Source: Sphingomonas sp. UNC305MFCol5.2
GTDB taxonomy: Bacteria; Pseudomonadota; Alphaproteobacteria; Sphingomonadales; Sphingomonadaceae
Reading direction: 5' to 3'
Length of the DNA: 64,000 bases
NCBI RefSeq assembly: GCF_000712135.1
Contig: NZ_JOOE01000001.1
Span: forward strand, 558,001 to 622,000
Part shown: positions 1 through 8,407 of the stretch, piece by piece
Numbering within the stretch: position 1 is the stretch's first letter
Layout: each line of letters opens with the position of its first letter
The notes under the pieces: model-generated
What the model saw: the letters and a program-made list of their open reading frames with translations, nothing else
The model's database searches: none
Told to the model about the DNA's origin: nothing
Program-made: the position numbers and the translations under genes

Positions 1-240
1 CTCGCGGATCTCGCCGCCGAAGCTGGCATAGACATCCCCTTCGTGCGCGACCGGCACGAACTTGATCCGGTCGAGCGCAGACGCCCGCTTGTTCCGGTCG
101 TTGAGGTAGCTGTAGTCCTCTGCCGTCCGATCGGGCTTGAAGGCGGGCGGCTGCGACTGCTGGGCAATCGCCTGGCAGGGCGCAAGTACGCCACAGGCGG
201 CGAGCAGCCGCGAGACGCAAAGCCTGGCCTTCGCATTCAT
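1..240 (-). CDS. Alginate-export-family outer membrane porin, N-terminal part (runs off left edge)
   Basis: The 80 visible residues are the N-terminus of a protein that continues beyond position 1. A signal peptide is clear (basic start, hydrophobic stretch, likely cut after residues QAIA near 26). The segment around residues 35-80, with AEDYSYLND, LDRIKFVP and SFGGEIRE, follows the opening pattern of the alginate_exp family of outer-membrane beta-barrels (FxxLRxEEDWSFLxD...DxLKYIPL...LSFGGExRE). The start ATG overlaps the stop of the upstream nrdJ gene in an ATGA junction, so the two are probably translationally coupled. In this respiratory context the barrel may serve as an uptake channel for an anion or carbon source rather than alginate; the substrate is inference. 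The family call rests on a short segment. Confidence 0.62.
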   Translation of the reverse strand, partial: MNAKARLCVSRLLAACGVLAPCQAIAQQSQPPAFKPDRTAEDYSYLNDRNKRASALDRIKFVPVAHEGDVYASFGGEIRE

Positions 241-2450
241 CCGCATTTCGAGAAGCCGCATTCGAGGCAATTGGCGCAGCCTTCGGTCTTGATCAGGGCT
301 GGCGCGCCGCACTGCGGACAGTTTTGCGGGATCGCCATTGGCGCGGGCGCAGGTCTGTGCTGTTCGTGCGGCACCTCGAGCGAACCGATATGCCGCTCGA
401 TGATCCCGCCGATCGCCGCGGGAAGCGATGGGACATAGCGCCCCTGCATCCAGGCGCCGCCGCGTGGGTCGAATACCGCCTTCAATTCCTCGACGACGAA
501 GGAGACATCGCGCGCGCGCCGGAACACCGCCGAGATCATCCGGGTGAGCGCGAGCGTCCAGGCATAATGCTCCATATTCTTGGAGTTCACGAATATCTCG
601 AACGGCCGCCGCGCATCCCCGGCCGCCAGATCGTTGATCGTGACGTAGACGGCATGCGGACTATCGGGCCATCGCAGCTTGTAGGTGGTGCCGTCGAGCG
701 CTTCGAGGCGCGGCTCGAGCGGCGGCTCCTCGACGATCGCGGAGCTCGCGTCCGGCGCGGCGACGCGCAGGATCGATCCGGTGACAGCGTTCGGGCGGTA
801 GGTCGTGAGGCCCTTGCAGCCCAGATGATAGCCCTCGACATAGATGTCGGCGAAGGCCTCGAAGCTGATGTCTTCCGGACAGTTGACGGTCTTGGAGATC
901 GAGCTGTCGATCAGCGCCTGCGCCGCCGCCTGCATTGTCAGGTGATCCGATGGCGTCAGTGTCTGGGCACTGACGAAGAGCGTCTCGGGCGGCGGGATGT
1001 CGCCCTTTTCCCGCCGCCACACCTGCATGGCATAATCCTCGACCGCCTGTTCACGCGTCGAGCCGTCCGGCTGCCGGAGTCGCCGGGTATAGGAATAGGC
1101 GAAGACAGGCTCGACTCCCGAAGAGACGTTGCCCGCGAGCAAGGAGGTCGTCCCCGTTGGGGCGATCGACGTGAGGCACCCGTTGCGCAGGCCGTGCTCG
1201 GCGACCAGCGCCCGGGTTTCCGCATCGAGCGACGCCAGATTGGGCCGATCGAGCATGGTTTCGTCATAGACCGGAAAGGTCCCCTTCTCTCCGGCGAGGC
1301 GCGCGGAGGTGCGGTAGGCCTCGCGTTTGATCACCTGAAGCCATTGCCTCGTGAGCGCCACCGCCTCGCCGGTGCCATAGGCGGCACCGCAGAACAGCAG
1401 CGCATCGGCCAGTCCGGTGATCCCCAGCCCGATCCGGCGCTTGGCCTTGGCCTCGGTCTCCTGATCGAAAAGCGGATAACGCGAGAGGTCGATGACGTTG
1501 TCGAGGAAGCGCACAGCGGTTTGCGTGAGCTCGGCCAGCGCCGCTTCGTCGAGCGCCGCATCCTCCGCGAACGGGCGATCCACGAGCCTGGCGAGGTTGA
1601 TGGAGCCGAGCAGGCATGCGCCATAAGGCGGAAGCATCTGCTCGCCACACGGGTTGCTGGCGCTGATCGTTTCGCAATGCGCGAGGTTGTTCGCCTCGTT
1701 GACCCGGTCGATGAAGATCACGCCCGGCTCGGCGGTCTCGTAGGTCGCGCGCATCAGCCGCTCCCAAAGCGCCTTCGCCTTCACGGTTCGGCAGGTCCGG
1801 CCGTCAAAGACGAGGGGCCATTCGCCGTCCGCCGCGAGCGCCATCATGAAGGCGTCGGGCACCAGCACCGAGATGTTGAAGTTCCGGAGGCGCGACGGAT
1901 CACGCTTGGCATCGATAAAGGCTTCGATATCCGGATGGTCGATCCTGAGGCAGCCCATCATCGCCCCCCGCCGCTGGCCGGCCGATTCGACCGTGCGGCA
2001 CATCGCATCCCAGCAGTCCATGAAGCTGAGCGGGCCCGAGGCTTCCGCCCCCACGCCGCGCACCGCGCTTCCCGCGGGGCGGATCGTCGAGAAATCCATG
2101 CCCACGCCGCCGCCCTGCTGCATCGTGACCGCAGCTTCGCGCAGATGCTCGAAAATGCCGTCGAGGCTGTCGGGGACCGTTCCCATCACGAAGCAGTTGA
2201 AGAGCGTGACCGCCCGTTCGGTGCCGGCGCCGGCGAGGATCCGACCGGCCGGGATGAAGCGGAAGTCGCGCAACGCATCCTCGAAGCGGGTGCGCCACAG
2301 CGCGCGAACCTCCTCGCGCTCGACTTCGGCAACTGCCGCAGCAACACGGGCGATCGTTTCATCGATGGTCGCGTCTCCCTCGTCCGGCGCCGGCTGGAAA
2401 CGATATTTCGCGGTCCAGATCTCCTCGGCGAGAGCATTCTCGAATTCCAT
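237..2450 (-). CDS. nrdJ: Adenosylcobalamin-dependent (class II) ribonucleotide reductase
   Basis: This enzyme reduces ribonucleotides to deoxyribonucleotides using vitamin B12, so DNA synthesis continues with or without oxygen. Visible family signs are FNCFVMGTVPDS near the N-terminal third, the QQGGGVGMDFS loop, the SNPCGEQ active-site segment followed by GACLLGSINLA, and a C-terminal four-cysteine zinc ribbon (CPQC ... CANCLECG). Length is about 737 residues, usual for single-chain NrdJ. I prefer the ATG at 2450, six bases after an AAGGGG Shine-Dalgarno; in-frame alternatives are ATG 2456 and GTG 2474. An FNR box at 2506-2519 lies 56 bp upstream and is shared with the divergent pseudoazurin gene, suggesting anaerobic induction. 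The stop overlaps the start of the porin gene. Confidence 0.95.
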   Translation of the reverse strand: MEFENALAEEIWTAKYRFQPAPDEGDATIDETIARVAAAVAEVEREEVRALWRTRFEDALRDFRFIPAGRILAGAGTERAVTLFNCFVMGTVPDSLDGIFEHLREAAVTMQQGGGVGMDFSTIRPAGSAVRGVGAEASGPLSFMDCWDAMCRTVESAGQRRGAMMGCLRIDHPDIEAFIDAKRDPSRLRNFNISVLVPDAFMMALAADGEWPLVFDGRTCRTVKAKALWERLMRATYETAEPGVIFIDRVNEANNLAHCETISASNPCGEQMLPPYGACLLGSINLARLVDRPFAEDAALDEAALAELTQTAVRFLDNVIDLSRYPLFDQETEAKAKRRIGLGITGLADALLFCGAAYGTGEAVALTRQWLQVIKREAYRTSARLAGEKGTFPVYDETMLDRPNLASLDAETRALVAEHGLRNGCLTSIAPTGTTSLLAGNVSSGVEPVFAYSYTRRLRQPDGSTREQAVEDYAMQVWRREKGDIPPPETLFVSAQTLTPSDHLTMQAAAQALIDSSISKTVNCPEDISFEAFADIYVEGYHLGCKGLTTYRPNAVTGSILRVAAPDASSAIVEEPPLEPRLEALDGTTYKLRWPDSPHAVYVTINDLAAGDARRPFEIFVNSKNMEHYAWTLALTRMISAVFRRARDVSFVVEELKAVFDPRGGAWMQGRYVPSLPAAIGGIIERHIGSLEVPHEQHRPAPAPMAIPQNCPQCGAPALIKTEGCANCLECGFSKCG

Positions 2451-2505
2451 GATCATCCCCTTCGCTTGCGTCACGCCCAGTGTGACGGGCGGCGGGGAGA
2501 GCGAT

Positions 2506-2519
2506 TTGATCTATCTCAA
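2506..2519. promoter_or_regulatory. FNR/FixK box between nrdJ and pseudoazurin
   Basis: The sequence TTGATCTATCTCAA matches the FNR-type consensus TTGAT-N4-ATCAA at nine of ten positions. It lies in the divergent intergenic region, 56 bp from the nrdJ start and 117 bp from the pseudoazurin start, so it could serve either side. An FNR-family protein with the four expected cysteines is encoded at 4952-5686. Confidence 0.75.
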
Positions 2520-2636
2520 ATGCGCACCAGGCGGCGGCGTTTTGATGCACCTCATCCTGCCGGGACGTGGGCTGGCATATCCCGTTCGGGCGACCGGAGG
2601 CGCCTGCGTCCGACCGGCGAAAAATGGAGGTTTCTC

Positions 2637-3113
2637 ATGCGTATTCCGACAATTCTGCTCGCGGCTGGCGCGATCGCCATTGCTGCGCCAGCGGCAGCCC
2701 TCGGGCTCGGCCGGTCCGCGCCGGCGCCGGCTGCGCCGCCCGCCAAGACCTATGCGGTCAAGATGCTCAACCGGGGCGCAGCGGGCATGATGGTGTTCGA
2801 ATCGAGCATCCTGCGAATCAAGCCGGGCGAGAGCGTGACGTTCCAGCCGAACGACATGGGCCACAATGCCGAGAGCATTCCGGGAATGGTTCCGGCCGGC
2901 GCGCAACCGTTCAAGGGTCAGATGAACAAGCCGCTCACCGTGACCTTCACCAAGCCCGGGGTCTACGGCTTCCGGTGCGCTCCGCACGTCAGCATGGGCA
3001 TGGTCGGGGTCGTGGTCGTGGGGACCCCCGTCAATTTGGCGCAGGCCAGAGCGGTGAGCCTCCCGGGCCGCGCGAAGCAGGTAATGACCGGATTGCTCGC
3101 CGGCGTGCATTGA
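2637..3113 (+). CDS. paz: Pseudoazurin (periplasmic blue copper electron carrier)
   Basis: This small periplasmic cupredoxin carries electrons from the cytochrome bc1 region to copper nitrite reductase. The 158-residue product has an N-terminal signal sequence (hydrophobic residues 5-22) and the pseudoazurin copper ligands: His76 in the GHNAESIPG motif, then Cys114, His117 and Met122 in CAPHVSMGM, with the C-x2-H-x4-M spacing expected of pseudoazurin. The start ATG at 2637 is preceded by GGAGG at 2627-2631. The gene is divergent from nrdJ across an FNR box and is followed by a strong hairpin terminator. nirK, its probable partner, lies 0.7 kb downstream on the other strand. Confidence 0.93.
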   Translation: MRIPTILLAAGAIAIAAPAAALGLGRSAPAPAAPPAKTYAVKMLNRGAAGMMVFESSILRIKPGESVTFQPNDMGHNAESIPGMVPAGAQPFKGQMNKPLTVTFTKPGVYGFRCAPHVSMGMVGVVVVGTPVNLAQARAVSLPGRAKQVMTGLLAGVH

Positions 3114-3133
3114 AACGTGCCGTCGCTGGAGAG

Positions 3134-3167
3134 AAAAGGGGCACCGTCCTCGGACGGTGCCCCTTTT
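3134..3167 (+). terminator. Strong hairpin terminator after pseudoazurin
   Basis: A perfect 16-bp inverted repeat starts 21 bp after the pseudoazurin stop. The arms are 3134-3149 and 3152-3167, beginning AAAAGGGGCACC and ending GGTGCCCCTTTT. The A/T-rich outer ends give a U tract on either strand, so it may act in both directions. Confidence 0.85.
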
Positions 3168-3733
3168 CGCGCGGGCACGCCGCGGGAACGAATAGGCTTT
3201 CACCCGGATTCCGTTGATGGCGCAGGGCCGGCCTGCCGCCGGAGACATCCATGGGTGCGGTCGGCCCTTGCCCTCCTCGACCACCAGCCAACACGCCTGA
3301 CAATGGTTGCCGGTGATCCCATTGTGCCCGGCGTGCGGTGCTCAGCGCGGGCTGGCATTCCCGCCACGACGGGCGCGATGTGAGGATTGTCCGCCGAGGG
3401 ATTCCCCGCACCTTCTGAACGCCGGGTTCAACTGATCTTGCGACTGGATTCGCGCGAGGATCTGCAGTGTTCGTCTTATGGTCGCGCAGGCACGACCGGT
3501 GCATTCCGCCGGCAAAGGGGGAGACCGCACATGCAGCATCTGTTCGCAGGTTGCCTGCCCGTCGGCCGGACCGAACGTCATGGACCGGACAAGGTACCGG
3601 CTCGAAGCACGTCGCGCCCGGGCGGGGCCGCCGGGCGATCGGCGCATAGGGCCCGAACCCTGGCACCAGGGCTGCCGGGGAGTTGCGGCGGGCGAGCCGA
3701 CAGGCCTCGATCAATAATGTCCCGCACGTAACA
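3168..3733. other. Non-coding stretch between pseudoazurin terminator and nirK terminator
   Basis: About 570 bp with no convincing gene. Open frames on both strands are low-complexity, rich in Arg, Gly and Pro, and lack Shine-Dalgarno sites and recognisable domains. I see no FNR box or dyad of the types found elsewhere in the window. Confidence 0.5.
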
Positions 3734-3762
3734 CGGCGGCAGCGAAGGGATCGCTGCCGCCG
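3734..3762 (-). terminator. Hairpin downstream of nirK
   Basis: A 12-bp perfect stem (CGGCGGCAGCGA paired with TCGCTGCCGCCG) around a five-base loop lies 26 bp past the nirK stop. There is no good U tract, so termination efficiency is uncertain. Confidence 0.55.
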
Positions 3763-3788
3763 CGTCTGCTTCACCCGATCTGGGTAAT

Positions 3789-4847
3789 CTACTCGTGGCC
3801 GGTTTTGACGTTCGGGTCGATCGCCTGATGCGGCTTGAAGGTATCGGGTCGCGGGTCTCCCTCCACGACCAGCAGGCCCTTGAGCCCGCGCTCCATGCGC
3901 GAAAGGGCATGATCCACGAGGACGAACTTGCCGGGCACGTCGAGCTTGAACTCGGTCACCGCCGCGCCGCCTGGCGGAACAGAAAGCGTTTGCGCGTCGG
4001 TGATCGGTGCTGAAGTCAGCGACGCGAGCGGCCAGGCCCGGTCGAAGATCTCCCCGATCACGTGAAAGCTCGAGGTCTTGTTGGGGCCCCCCACACCGAA
4101 GAAGATCCGCACCGTCTCGCCGGTCTTCGCCTTCAGCGGGTGTTTCGCCAGTGCGTCGACCGCGCCATTGAACACGTAGAATTCAGGCGTTTCCGCGAGG
4201 AGCTTGTCCATGCTCTCGTTGAGCTCGCCCTTCGCGCCAAACGCCTGATCGGTGTAGATCTCGCCTTGCATCACGTAGAATTCGCGGTCCACCTTCGCCA
4301 GGCCCTCGGCGGGTTCGACGAGGATCATGCCGTACATGCCGTTGGCAATATGCTGCGCGACCATCGGCGTTGCGCAGTGATAGACGTAGAGGCCCGGGTT
4401 CAGCGCCTTGAACGTGAAACCCTTGCTTTCACCCGGCGCCGCCATGGTCGCCGCCGCCCCGCCGCCCGGGCCGGTCACAGCATGAAAGTCCACATTGTGC
4501 ATCATGACGCTGTCGGCCGCGTTCTTGAGCGTGACCTCGACCGTGTCGCCAACGCGCACGCGGACGAACGGCCCGGGGATCTTCCCGTTGAAGGTCCAGT
4601 AATGGTAGCTCGTGCCGTCATCGAGCTTCCCGGTGACCTCGACCGTGTCGAGGTTGACGCGAACGGTCTCGGGGTTCCTGCGCTGTAGCGCGGAAGGAAG
4701 GTCGGTTGCCTCACGTACGACGTCGCCAACGGCTGCGGGCGCACCGCCGCCGGTATGCGCACTGTGGTCCTGGGCAGATGCGGCGGTTGTCGGCCCGGCC
4801 AACGCAAATACTGCGGCTGCTGCCGACAGCAGGATATTCTTGTTCAT
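3789..4847 (-). CDS. nirK: Copper-containing nitrite reductase (NO-forming)
   Basis: This periplasmic trimeric multicopper enzyme reduces nitrite to nitric oxide, the committing step of denitrification. The 352-residue precursor has a signal peptide (likely cut at ASA/QDHSA, residue 26). Type 1 copper ligands are visible as His117, Cys158, His166 and Met171, in MMHNVDFH and YHCATPMVAQHIANGMYG. Type 2 ligands are His122, His157 and the His of SSFHVIGE; Asp120 is the catalytic Asp. The chosen ATG at 4847 follows an AAAGG ribosome site and starts the signal peptide directly; an in-frame codon at 4919 would add 24 unlikely residues. An imperfect FNR box lies 95 bp upstream. Pseudoazurin nearby is the likely electron donor. 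Confidence 0.97.
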   Translation of the reverse strand: MNKNILLSAAAAVFALAGPTTAASAQDHSAHTGGGAPAAVGDVVREATDLPSALQRRNPETVRVNLDTVEVTGKLDDGTSYHYWTFNGKIPGPFVRVRVGDTVEVTLKNAADSVMMHNVDFHAVTGPGGGAAATMAAPGESKGFTFKALNPGLYVYHCATPMVAQHIANGMYGMILVEPAEGLAKVDREFYVMQGEIYTDQAFGAKGELNESMDKLLAETPEFYVFNGAVDALAKHPLKAKTGETVRIFFGVGGPNKTSSFHVIGEIFDRAWPLASLTSAPITDAQTLSVPPGGAAVTEFKLDVPGKFVLVDHALSRMERGLKGLLVVEGDPRPDTFKPHQAIDPNVKTGHE

Positions 4848-4941
4848 GTTCGCAACCTTTCGTCCAGATGCGATCTTCTCTCTGCGCGCTTCAGGAGAAG
4901 GCGGGTTGCGCAGGATCAATTAAGAGACCCGCCACGGGAAT

Positions 4942-4955
4942 TTGATCTGCCTCAC
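4942..4955 (-). promoter_or_regulatory. Imperfect FNR box upstream of nirK
   Basis: Read toward nirK the site is GTGAGGCAGATCAA, eight of ten matches to TTGAT-N4-ATCAA with one perfect half. It lies 95 bp before the nirK ATG and overlaps the last codons of fnrL. Confidence 0.55.
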
Positions 4956-5686
4956 TGCCCCCCTGCGGAACGCTGCTCGAGCCCACGCCGGTCGAGGATC
5001 CAGATTTCATGCACGCCGATCATGCGGACCAGGCCGCTGGTCTTGAGCACCCCGAGCTCGCGGCTGATCGTCTCGATCCGCAATCCCAGATAATCGGCTA
5101 TGTCGTTGCGGGGCATCGGCAGCATCACCCGGAGCGGCTCGCCAGGACTTTGATCGCTGCGCCGGGCCATTTCGAGGAGGAAGCTGGCGAGCCGTTCGGT
5201 GGCGGTCTTGCGGCCAAGCAGGACGAGCTGGTCCCTCGCTGCCGCAAGCTCGCTCGCCGCCGCCGAATAGAGGCGCCGTTCCATATGGGGGTGCGAATCG
5301 ACGAAAGCGTCGAAACGGCGCCGGCTGAACTGGCAGAGCTCGACCTCGCAGACCGCTTCGGCCGTGAAGGGGTGCTCATCCTCCATCGTCACACCCAGAA
5401 AGTCTCCGGGGAACGCAAAGCCGGTGACTTGCCGCCTCCCGTCCACCAGCAGCTTCGAGAGGCGGAGCGCCCCGCGTGTGACGGTGTAGACGTGCGTGGC
5501 TTCATCGCCCTGCCAGCACAAGGGGTCACCGGCCCCGAGATGCCTGCATGAACCGCTGGTCCGAAAGGCAGCCAGCTCGCCTTGCGCGAGCGTGTTGCAC
5601 ACCGCCAGCTCACGGACGGGACATCCGAAACACGGATGATCGCCCTCGAGATGCGGATCCGCGGCGGCCAGATTGCGCACTTGCAT
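4952..5686 (-). CDS. fnrL: FNR-type oxygen-sensing transcription regulator (Crp/Fnr family)
   Basis: This is a cytoplasmic regulator that binds a [4Fe-4S] cluster and activates anaerobic genes. The N-terminal cysteines form C-x2-C-x7-C (Cys19, Cys22, Cys30, in CFGCPVRELAVC), the FnrL/FnrN spacing, with a distal cysteine at 113. A cyclic-nucleotide-type beta-roll follows. The C-terminal helix-turn-helix (NDIADYLGL then ETISRELGVL) carries the E-xx-SR recognition pattern for TTGAT half-sites. I chose ATG 5686, eight bases after GGGGG; ATG 5707 would add seven residues. The product is 244 residues. It sits next to nirK and is the obvious candidate for the FNR boxes listed here. A weak box at 5714-5727 hints at autoregulation. 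Confidence 0.93.
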   Translation of the reverse strand: MQVRNLAAADPHLEGDHPCFGCPVRELAVCNTLAQGELAAFRTSGSCRHLGAGDPLCWQGDEATHVYTVTRGALRLSKLLVDGRRQVTGFAFPGDFLGVTMEDEHPFTAEAVCEVELCQFSRRRFDAFVDSHPHMERRLYSAAASELAAARDQLVLLGRKTATERLASFLLEMARRSDQSPGEPLRVMLPMPRNDIADYLGLRIETISRELGVLKTSGLVRMIGVHEIWILDRRGLEQRSAGGQ

Positions 5687-5713
5687 GTAGTTTCCCCCGG
5701 GGATCATTCAAAA

Positions 5714-5727
5714 GTGAGGCAGGTCAA
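5714..5727. promoter_or_regulatory. Weak FNR-like site between fnrL and the 5785 gene
   Basis: GTGAGGCAGGTCAA matches the FNR consensus at seven of ten positions. It lies 27 bp from the fnrL start and 57 bp from the divergent gene at 5785. It closely resembles the nirK site (GTGAGGCAGATCAA), which is the main reason for listing it. Confidence 0.35.
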
Positions 5728-5784
5728 GGCGCGACCTTGCCGGTTGCTTACAAGAAAACGGGAAGCACCAACCGGATCAGACAC

Positions 5785-6282
5785 ATGTCCTATTTCGCGG
5801 TCATAACTATCGGGCCCGACGATGCGGAGCAGGTCTATGCCCTGATCCGCACGCTCGCCCCCGAAGTTCCCCCGGATCTCTGGACGGCATTCGTGGCAAG
5901 CTGCCGCGAGCCGGGCGAATTGCTGGGGCTGCGCGCGCCTGACGGCGGCATTTTCGGCATGACCAGCTATCGTATCGAGGAGTGCACAAGGCTTGGGCGC
6001 GTCATGCTTGTCGACAATTTCCTGACGGTCGAGCTTAGCCGCGCCGCGCCGGGGCGCGCCCTCCTGACCTCGAGGCTCGAGGAGATCGCCGCAGCACAGC
6101 ATTGCACGGTGGTGCGCCAGGTAACGGCGTGCGGCGGATGGCTGGCGGAGGAGAGGCAGGCCCTGCGGAATCATCTCTGCCTGGTGGACACTGCCGCGGG
6201 AAAGCGGTTCAGCAAGGGCCCTGTCTGCTCGTGTGGCAATCTGCGATCGCTTTCGGCGGTCGAGATGTACCCTGCCGGATGA
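5785..6282 (+). CDS. Hypothetical protein, possibly GNAT-like
   Basis: The product has 165 residues and is probably cytoplasmic, with no signal peptide or membrane segment. The opening MSYFAVITIGPDDAEQVYAL and the later GRALLTSRLEEIAAAQ resemble the strand-helix layout and acetyl-CoA loop region of GNAT acetyltransferases, but no family motif is strong enough to name a substrate. It is divergent from fnrL across a weak FNR-like site and converges with an orphan receiver gene, two bases separating the stops. The location suggests an anaerobic or redox role, by inference only. Confidence 0.6.
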   Translation: MSYFAVITIGPDDAEQVYALIRTLAPEVPPDLWTAFVASCREPGELLGLRAPDGGIFGMTSYRIEECTRLGRVMLVDNFLTVELSRAAPGRALLTSRLEEIAAAQHCTVVRQVTACGGWLAEERQALRNHLCLVDTAAGKRFSKGPVCSCGNLRSLSAVEMYPAG

Positions 6283-6284
6283 CA

Positions 6285-6665
6285 TTAGAGGCATTGCGTG
6301 CCTCCCGTGCCGGCGATCTCCCGCACCGCCGCGACGAGCTCGTCGCAAAGCAGCGGCTTCTCGACGAGCCGTGCGCCGACATCGGCGACGCGCCGGCAGA
6401 ATCGCTGGGGCGGATTGCTGGTGATGATGATGGCGGGCGCCGCGTCGCCGCGCGCGCGCAGCGTAGCCAGCAGCGTGAGGCCATCCAGGCCGGGCAGCCG
6501 GTGATCGAGCACGATACAGATGTGACGCGATGCATGATCCGTGGCGAGAAGTGCCTCGGCGCTGTCGAACGCAGCAACGTCGTATCCTTCGATCTCCAGC
6601 GCGAATGCAATCGAGGCTCTCACCGCGGGATCGTCGTCGACGAGAAGGACTATGGGATTTGGCAT
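6285..6665 (-). CDS. Orphan response-regulator receiver domain beside fixLJ-1
   Basis: This 126-residue protein is a single CheY/FixJ-type receiver with no output domain. The acidic pocket is Asp10-Asp11-Asp12 (LLVDDDPAV), the phospho-acceptor is Asp54 ([10 protein letters not shown]), the conserved Thr/Ser is in IIITSNPP, and Lys is in LVEKPL. It is divergent from fixL-1, so a plausible role is phosphate sink or competing partner for that kinase, comparable in idea to single-domain regulators in other FixLJ circuits. A second orphan receiver occupies the same relative place beside fixLJ-2 (56248-56619), which strengthens the link. Its exact function is not shown by sequence. Confidence 0.85.
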   Translation of the reverse strand: MPNPIVLLVDDDPAVRASIAFALEIEGYDVAAFDSAEALLATDHASRHICIVLDHRLPGLDGLTLLATLRARGDAAPAIIITSNPPQRFCRRVADVGARLVEKPLLCDELVAAVREIAGTGGTQCL

Positions 6666-6862
6666 CTAAGTTCTCCAAAACGCCGGCGAAACCGCCGCCC
6701 GTCCCGGCTCATCTCGCGCCGCGGTCCCGCACCCGCTGCGCGGCAAGTTCGATGAGAGGCGCTATCATGTTGAATTCTCCGTGCTGCTGCGGCACTCGCT
6801 CCACAGCAACTGTCGCGATCAATCTAGGCAGACCGGTCGGGAGCGAAAATTTGGGTCTTCAT

Positions 6863-6882
6863 CCTAGGGTACGCACCGGAGG
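6863..6882. promoter_or_regulatory. 20-bp dyad (CCTnnGGT-N4-ACCnnAGG) upstream of fixL-1
   Basis: The sequence CCTAGGGTACGCACCGGAGG is an inverted repeat and is identical base for base to a site in the norZ promoter (14306-14325). A third close copy is at 9942-9961. It ends 58 bp before the preferred fixL-1 ATG. The size and symmetry suggest a dimeric regulator; which one is unknown. Confidence 0.65.
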
Positions 6883-6940
6883 CGGCGGCGATGCCGACAA
6901 TGCCTTCAGACCCGCGTTGAAGCCCCGCGCTCCTCTGCTG

Positions 6941-8407
6941 ATGTCCCGGCGCGTGAGCGCGTTCCATACAAAGCTCATCGCGGTCACCGTGATGGGGCTC
7001 GGCTTTGCGGCACGCCTCGGCCTCGATCCACTGCTCGAACATAGAGCAACATTCATCTTCTTCGTGCCAGGCGTGGTCGCAGCGGCCTTTGTCGGACTTT
7101 GGCCAGGACTGCTCGCGACGCTGGTCGGTGCCGCCGCAGGGCTTGCGGCGGATTCGCTCACAGGCGACTTGCTGCCCGGCGACTGGGTCGGGGCAGCGGT
7201 CTTTGTCGGCGTCGGCAGCGTCGTCGCCGCCGGTGGCGAATGGCTGAAGCGCGCCCGCGGCGGCGAAATGGCGTTCGCGCGCGAGCTCGAGCAGCGCGAA
7301 GCCCATCTCACCTCGATCCTTCAGACGGTTCCGGACGCGATGATCGTGATCGACGAGAAGGGCCTGATCCGCGACTTCAGCGGCACCGCCGAGCGCCAGT
7401 TCGGCTGGACTGCGGAAGAGGTCACCGGCCGCAATGTCAGCATGCTTATGCCGTCGCCCTACCGCGAAGCGCATGACGGCTATCTCAAGCGCTACTACCG
7501 CACCGGTGAGCGGCGCATCATCGGCATCGGGCGGGTCGTCGTAGGTGAGCGCAAGGACGGCTCCACTTTCCCGATGGAACTTGCGGTCGGAGAGATGCAG
7601 CTCACGCAGGGCCGGTTCTTCACCGGCTTCGTGCGCGACCTGACCGAGCGCCAGCAGACGGAGACGCGCCTGCAGGAACTGCAGACGGAACTGGTGCATG
7701 TCTCCCGCCTGACCGCATTGGGCGAGATGGCGTCGGCGCTGGCACACGAGCTCAACCAGCCGCTCAGCGCGATCGGCAATTATCTCTCGGGAAGCAAGAT
7801 GCTCCTCAAGCGCGAGCAGGTGCCGCAGGAACGAGTCGCCGAAGCCGTCGAGCTCGCCGCCAGCGAGGCCCTGCGCGCCGGCGAGATCATCCGCCGGCTG
7901 CGCGACTTCGTCTCGCGCGGCGAAACTGAGCGGCGGCTGGAGAGCCTGCCCAAGTTGCTGGAGGAAGCGGCTGCGCTCGCACTGGTTGGTGCCAAGGAGT
8001 TTGGCGTGCATGTCCGGATCGACTTCAAACCGAAGATCGATCTGGTGCTGGTCGACAAGGTGCAGATTCAGCAAGTCATCCTGAACCTGATCCGCAACGC
8101 CGTCGACGCGATGATCGAAACCGATCGTCGCGAGCTTGTGATCAACGTCGCCCCCGACGACGACCAGATGGCTGTTGTGACTGTATCCGACACCGGCCCG
8201 GGCATCCGGCCCGACGTGGCGGATCAGCTCTTCCAGCCCTTTGTCACCACGAAGCGAACGGGTATGGGCGTCGGGCTTTCGATCTGCCGCACGATCGTTG
8301 AAGCGCATGGGGGGAAGATCTGGGCGGGAGCGAATGAGGGTGGCGGCGCGGTCTTCGGCTTCACCGTTCCCAGCGTGAGCAAGGAGGAGCTTGACGATGC
8401 CGAGTGA
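6941..8407 (+). CDS. fixL: FixL-type haem PAS sensor histidine kinase (pair 1)
   Basis: This oxygen-sensing kinase phosphorylates its partner FixJ when haem is unliganded. The 488-residue protein has an N-terminal membrane block (residues about 11-100, DUF4118-like), a PAS domain (about 120-235), then HisKA with phospho-acceptor His269 (ALAHELNQP) and an HATPase domain ([25 protein letters not shown]). Aligned by motif with Bradyrhizobium FixL, the proximal haem ligand is His178 and the FG-loop arginines are Arg184 and Arg198; the position of Bradyrhizobium His214 is Arg192. Start choice is ATG 6941, downstream of the dyad at 6863-6882; ribosome-site support is poor. The stop overlaps fixJ by 11 bases. 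A second copy is at 54295-56193. Confidence 0.92.
   Translation: MSRRVSAFHTKLIAVTVMGLGFAARLGLDPLLEHRATFIFFVPGVVAAAFVGLWPGLLATLVGAAAGLAADSLTGDLLPGDWVGAAVFVGVGSVVAAGGEWLKRARGGEMAFARELEQREAHLTSILQTVPDAMIVIDEKGLIRDFSGTAERQFGWTAEEVTGRNVSMLMPSPYREAHDGYLKRYYRTGERRIIGIGRVVVGERKDGSTFPMELAVGEMQLTQGRFFTGFVRDLTERQQTETRLQELQTELVHVSRLTALGEMASALAHELNQPLSAIGNYLSGSKMLLKREQVPQERVAEAVELAASEALRAGEIIRRLRDFVSRGETERRLESLPKLLEEAAALALVGAKEFGVHVRIDFKPKIDLVLVDKVQIQQVILNLIRNAVDAMIETDRRELVINVAPDDDQMAVVTVSDTGPGIRPDVADQLFQPFVTTKRTGMGVGLSICRTIVEAHGGKIWAGANEGGGAVFGFTVPSVSKEELDDAE

Noticed and set aside
324..3113. Very long plus-strand open frame overlapping nrdJ and running into pseudoazurin
   Set aside because: Only the last 158 codons (from 2637) are pseudoazurin. 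The rest is antisense to nrdJ, Arg-rich and without domains, as is common in high-GC DNA.
3387..3731. 114-codon frame between pseudoazurin and nirK
   Set aside because: No ribosome site, no domain, Arg/Gly/Pro-rich composition; lies between two terminators.
4848..4919. Upstream extension of nirK by 24 codons
   Set aside because: It would place a charged segment before the signal peptide and bypass the AAAGG site at the internal ATG.
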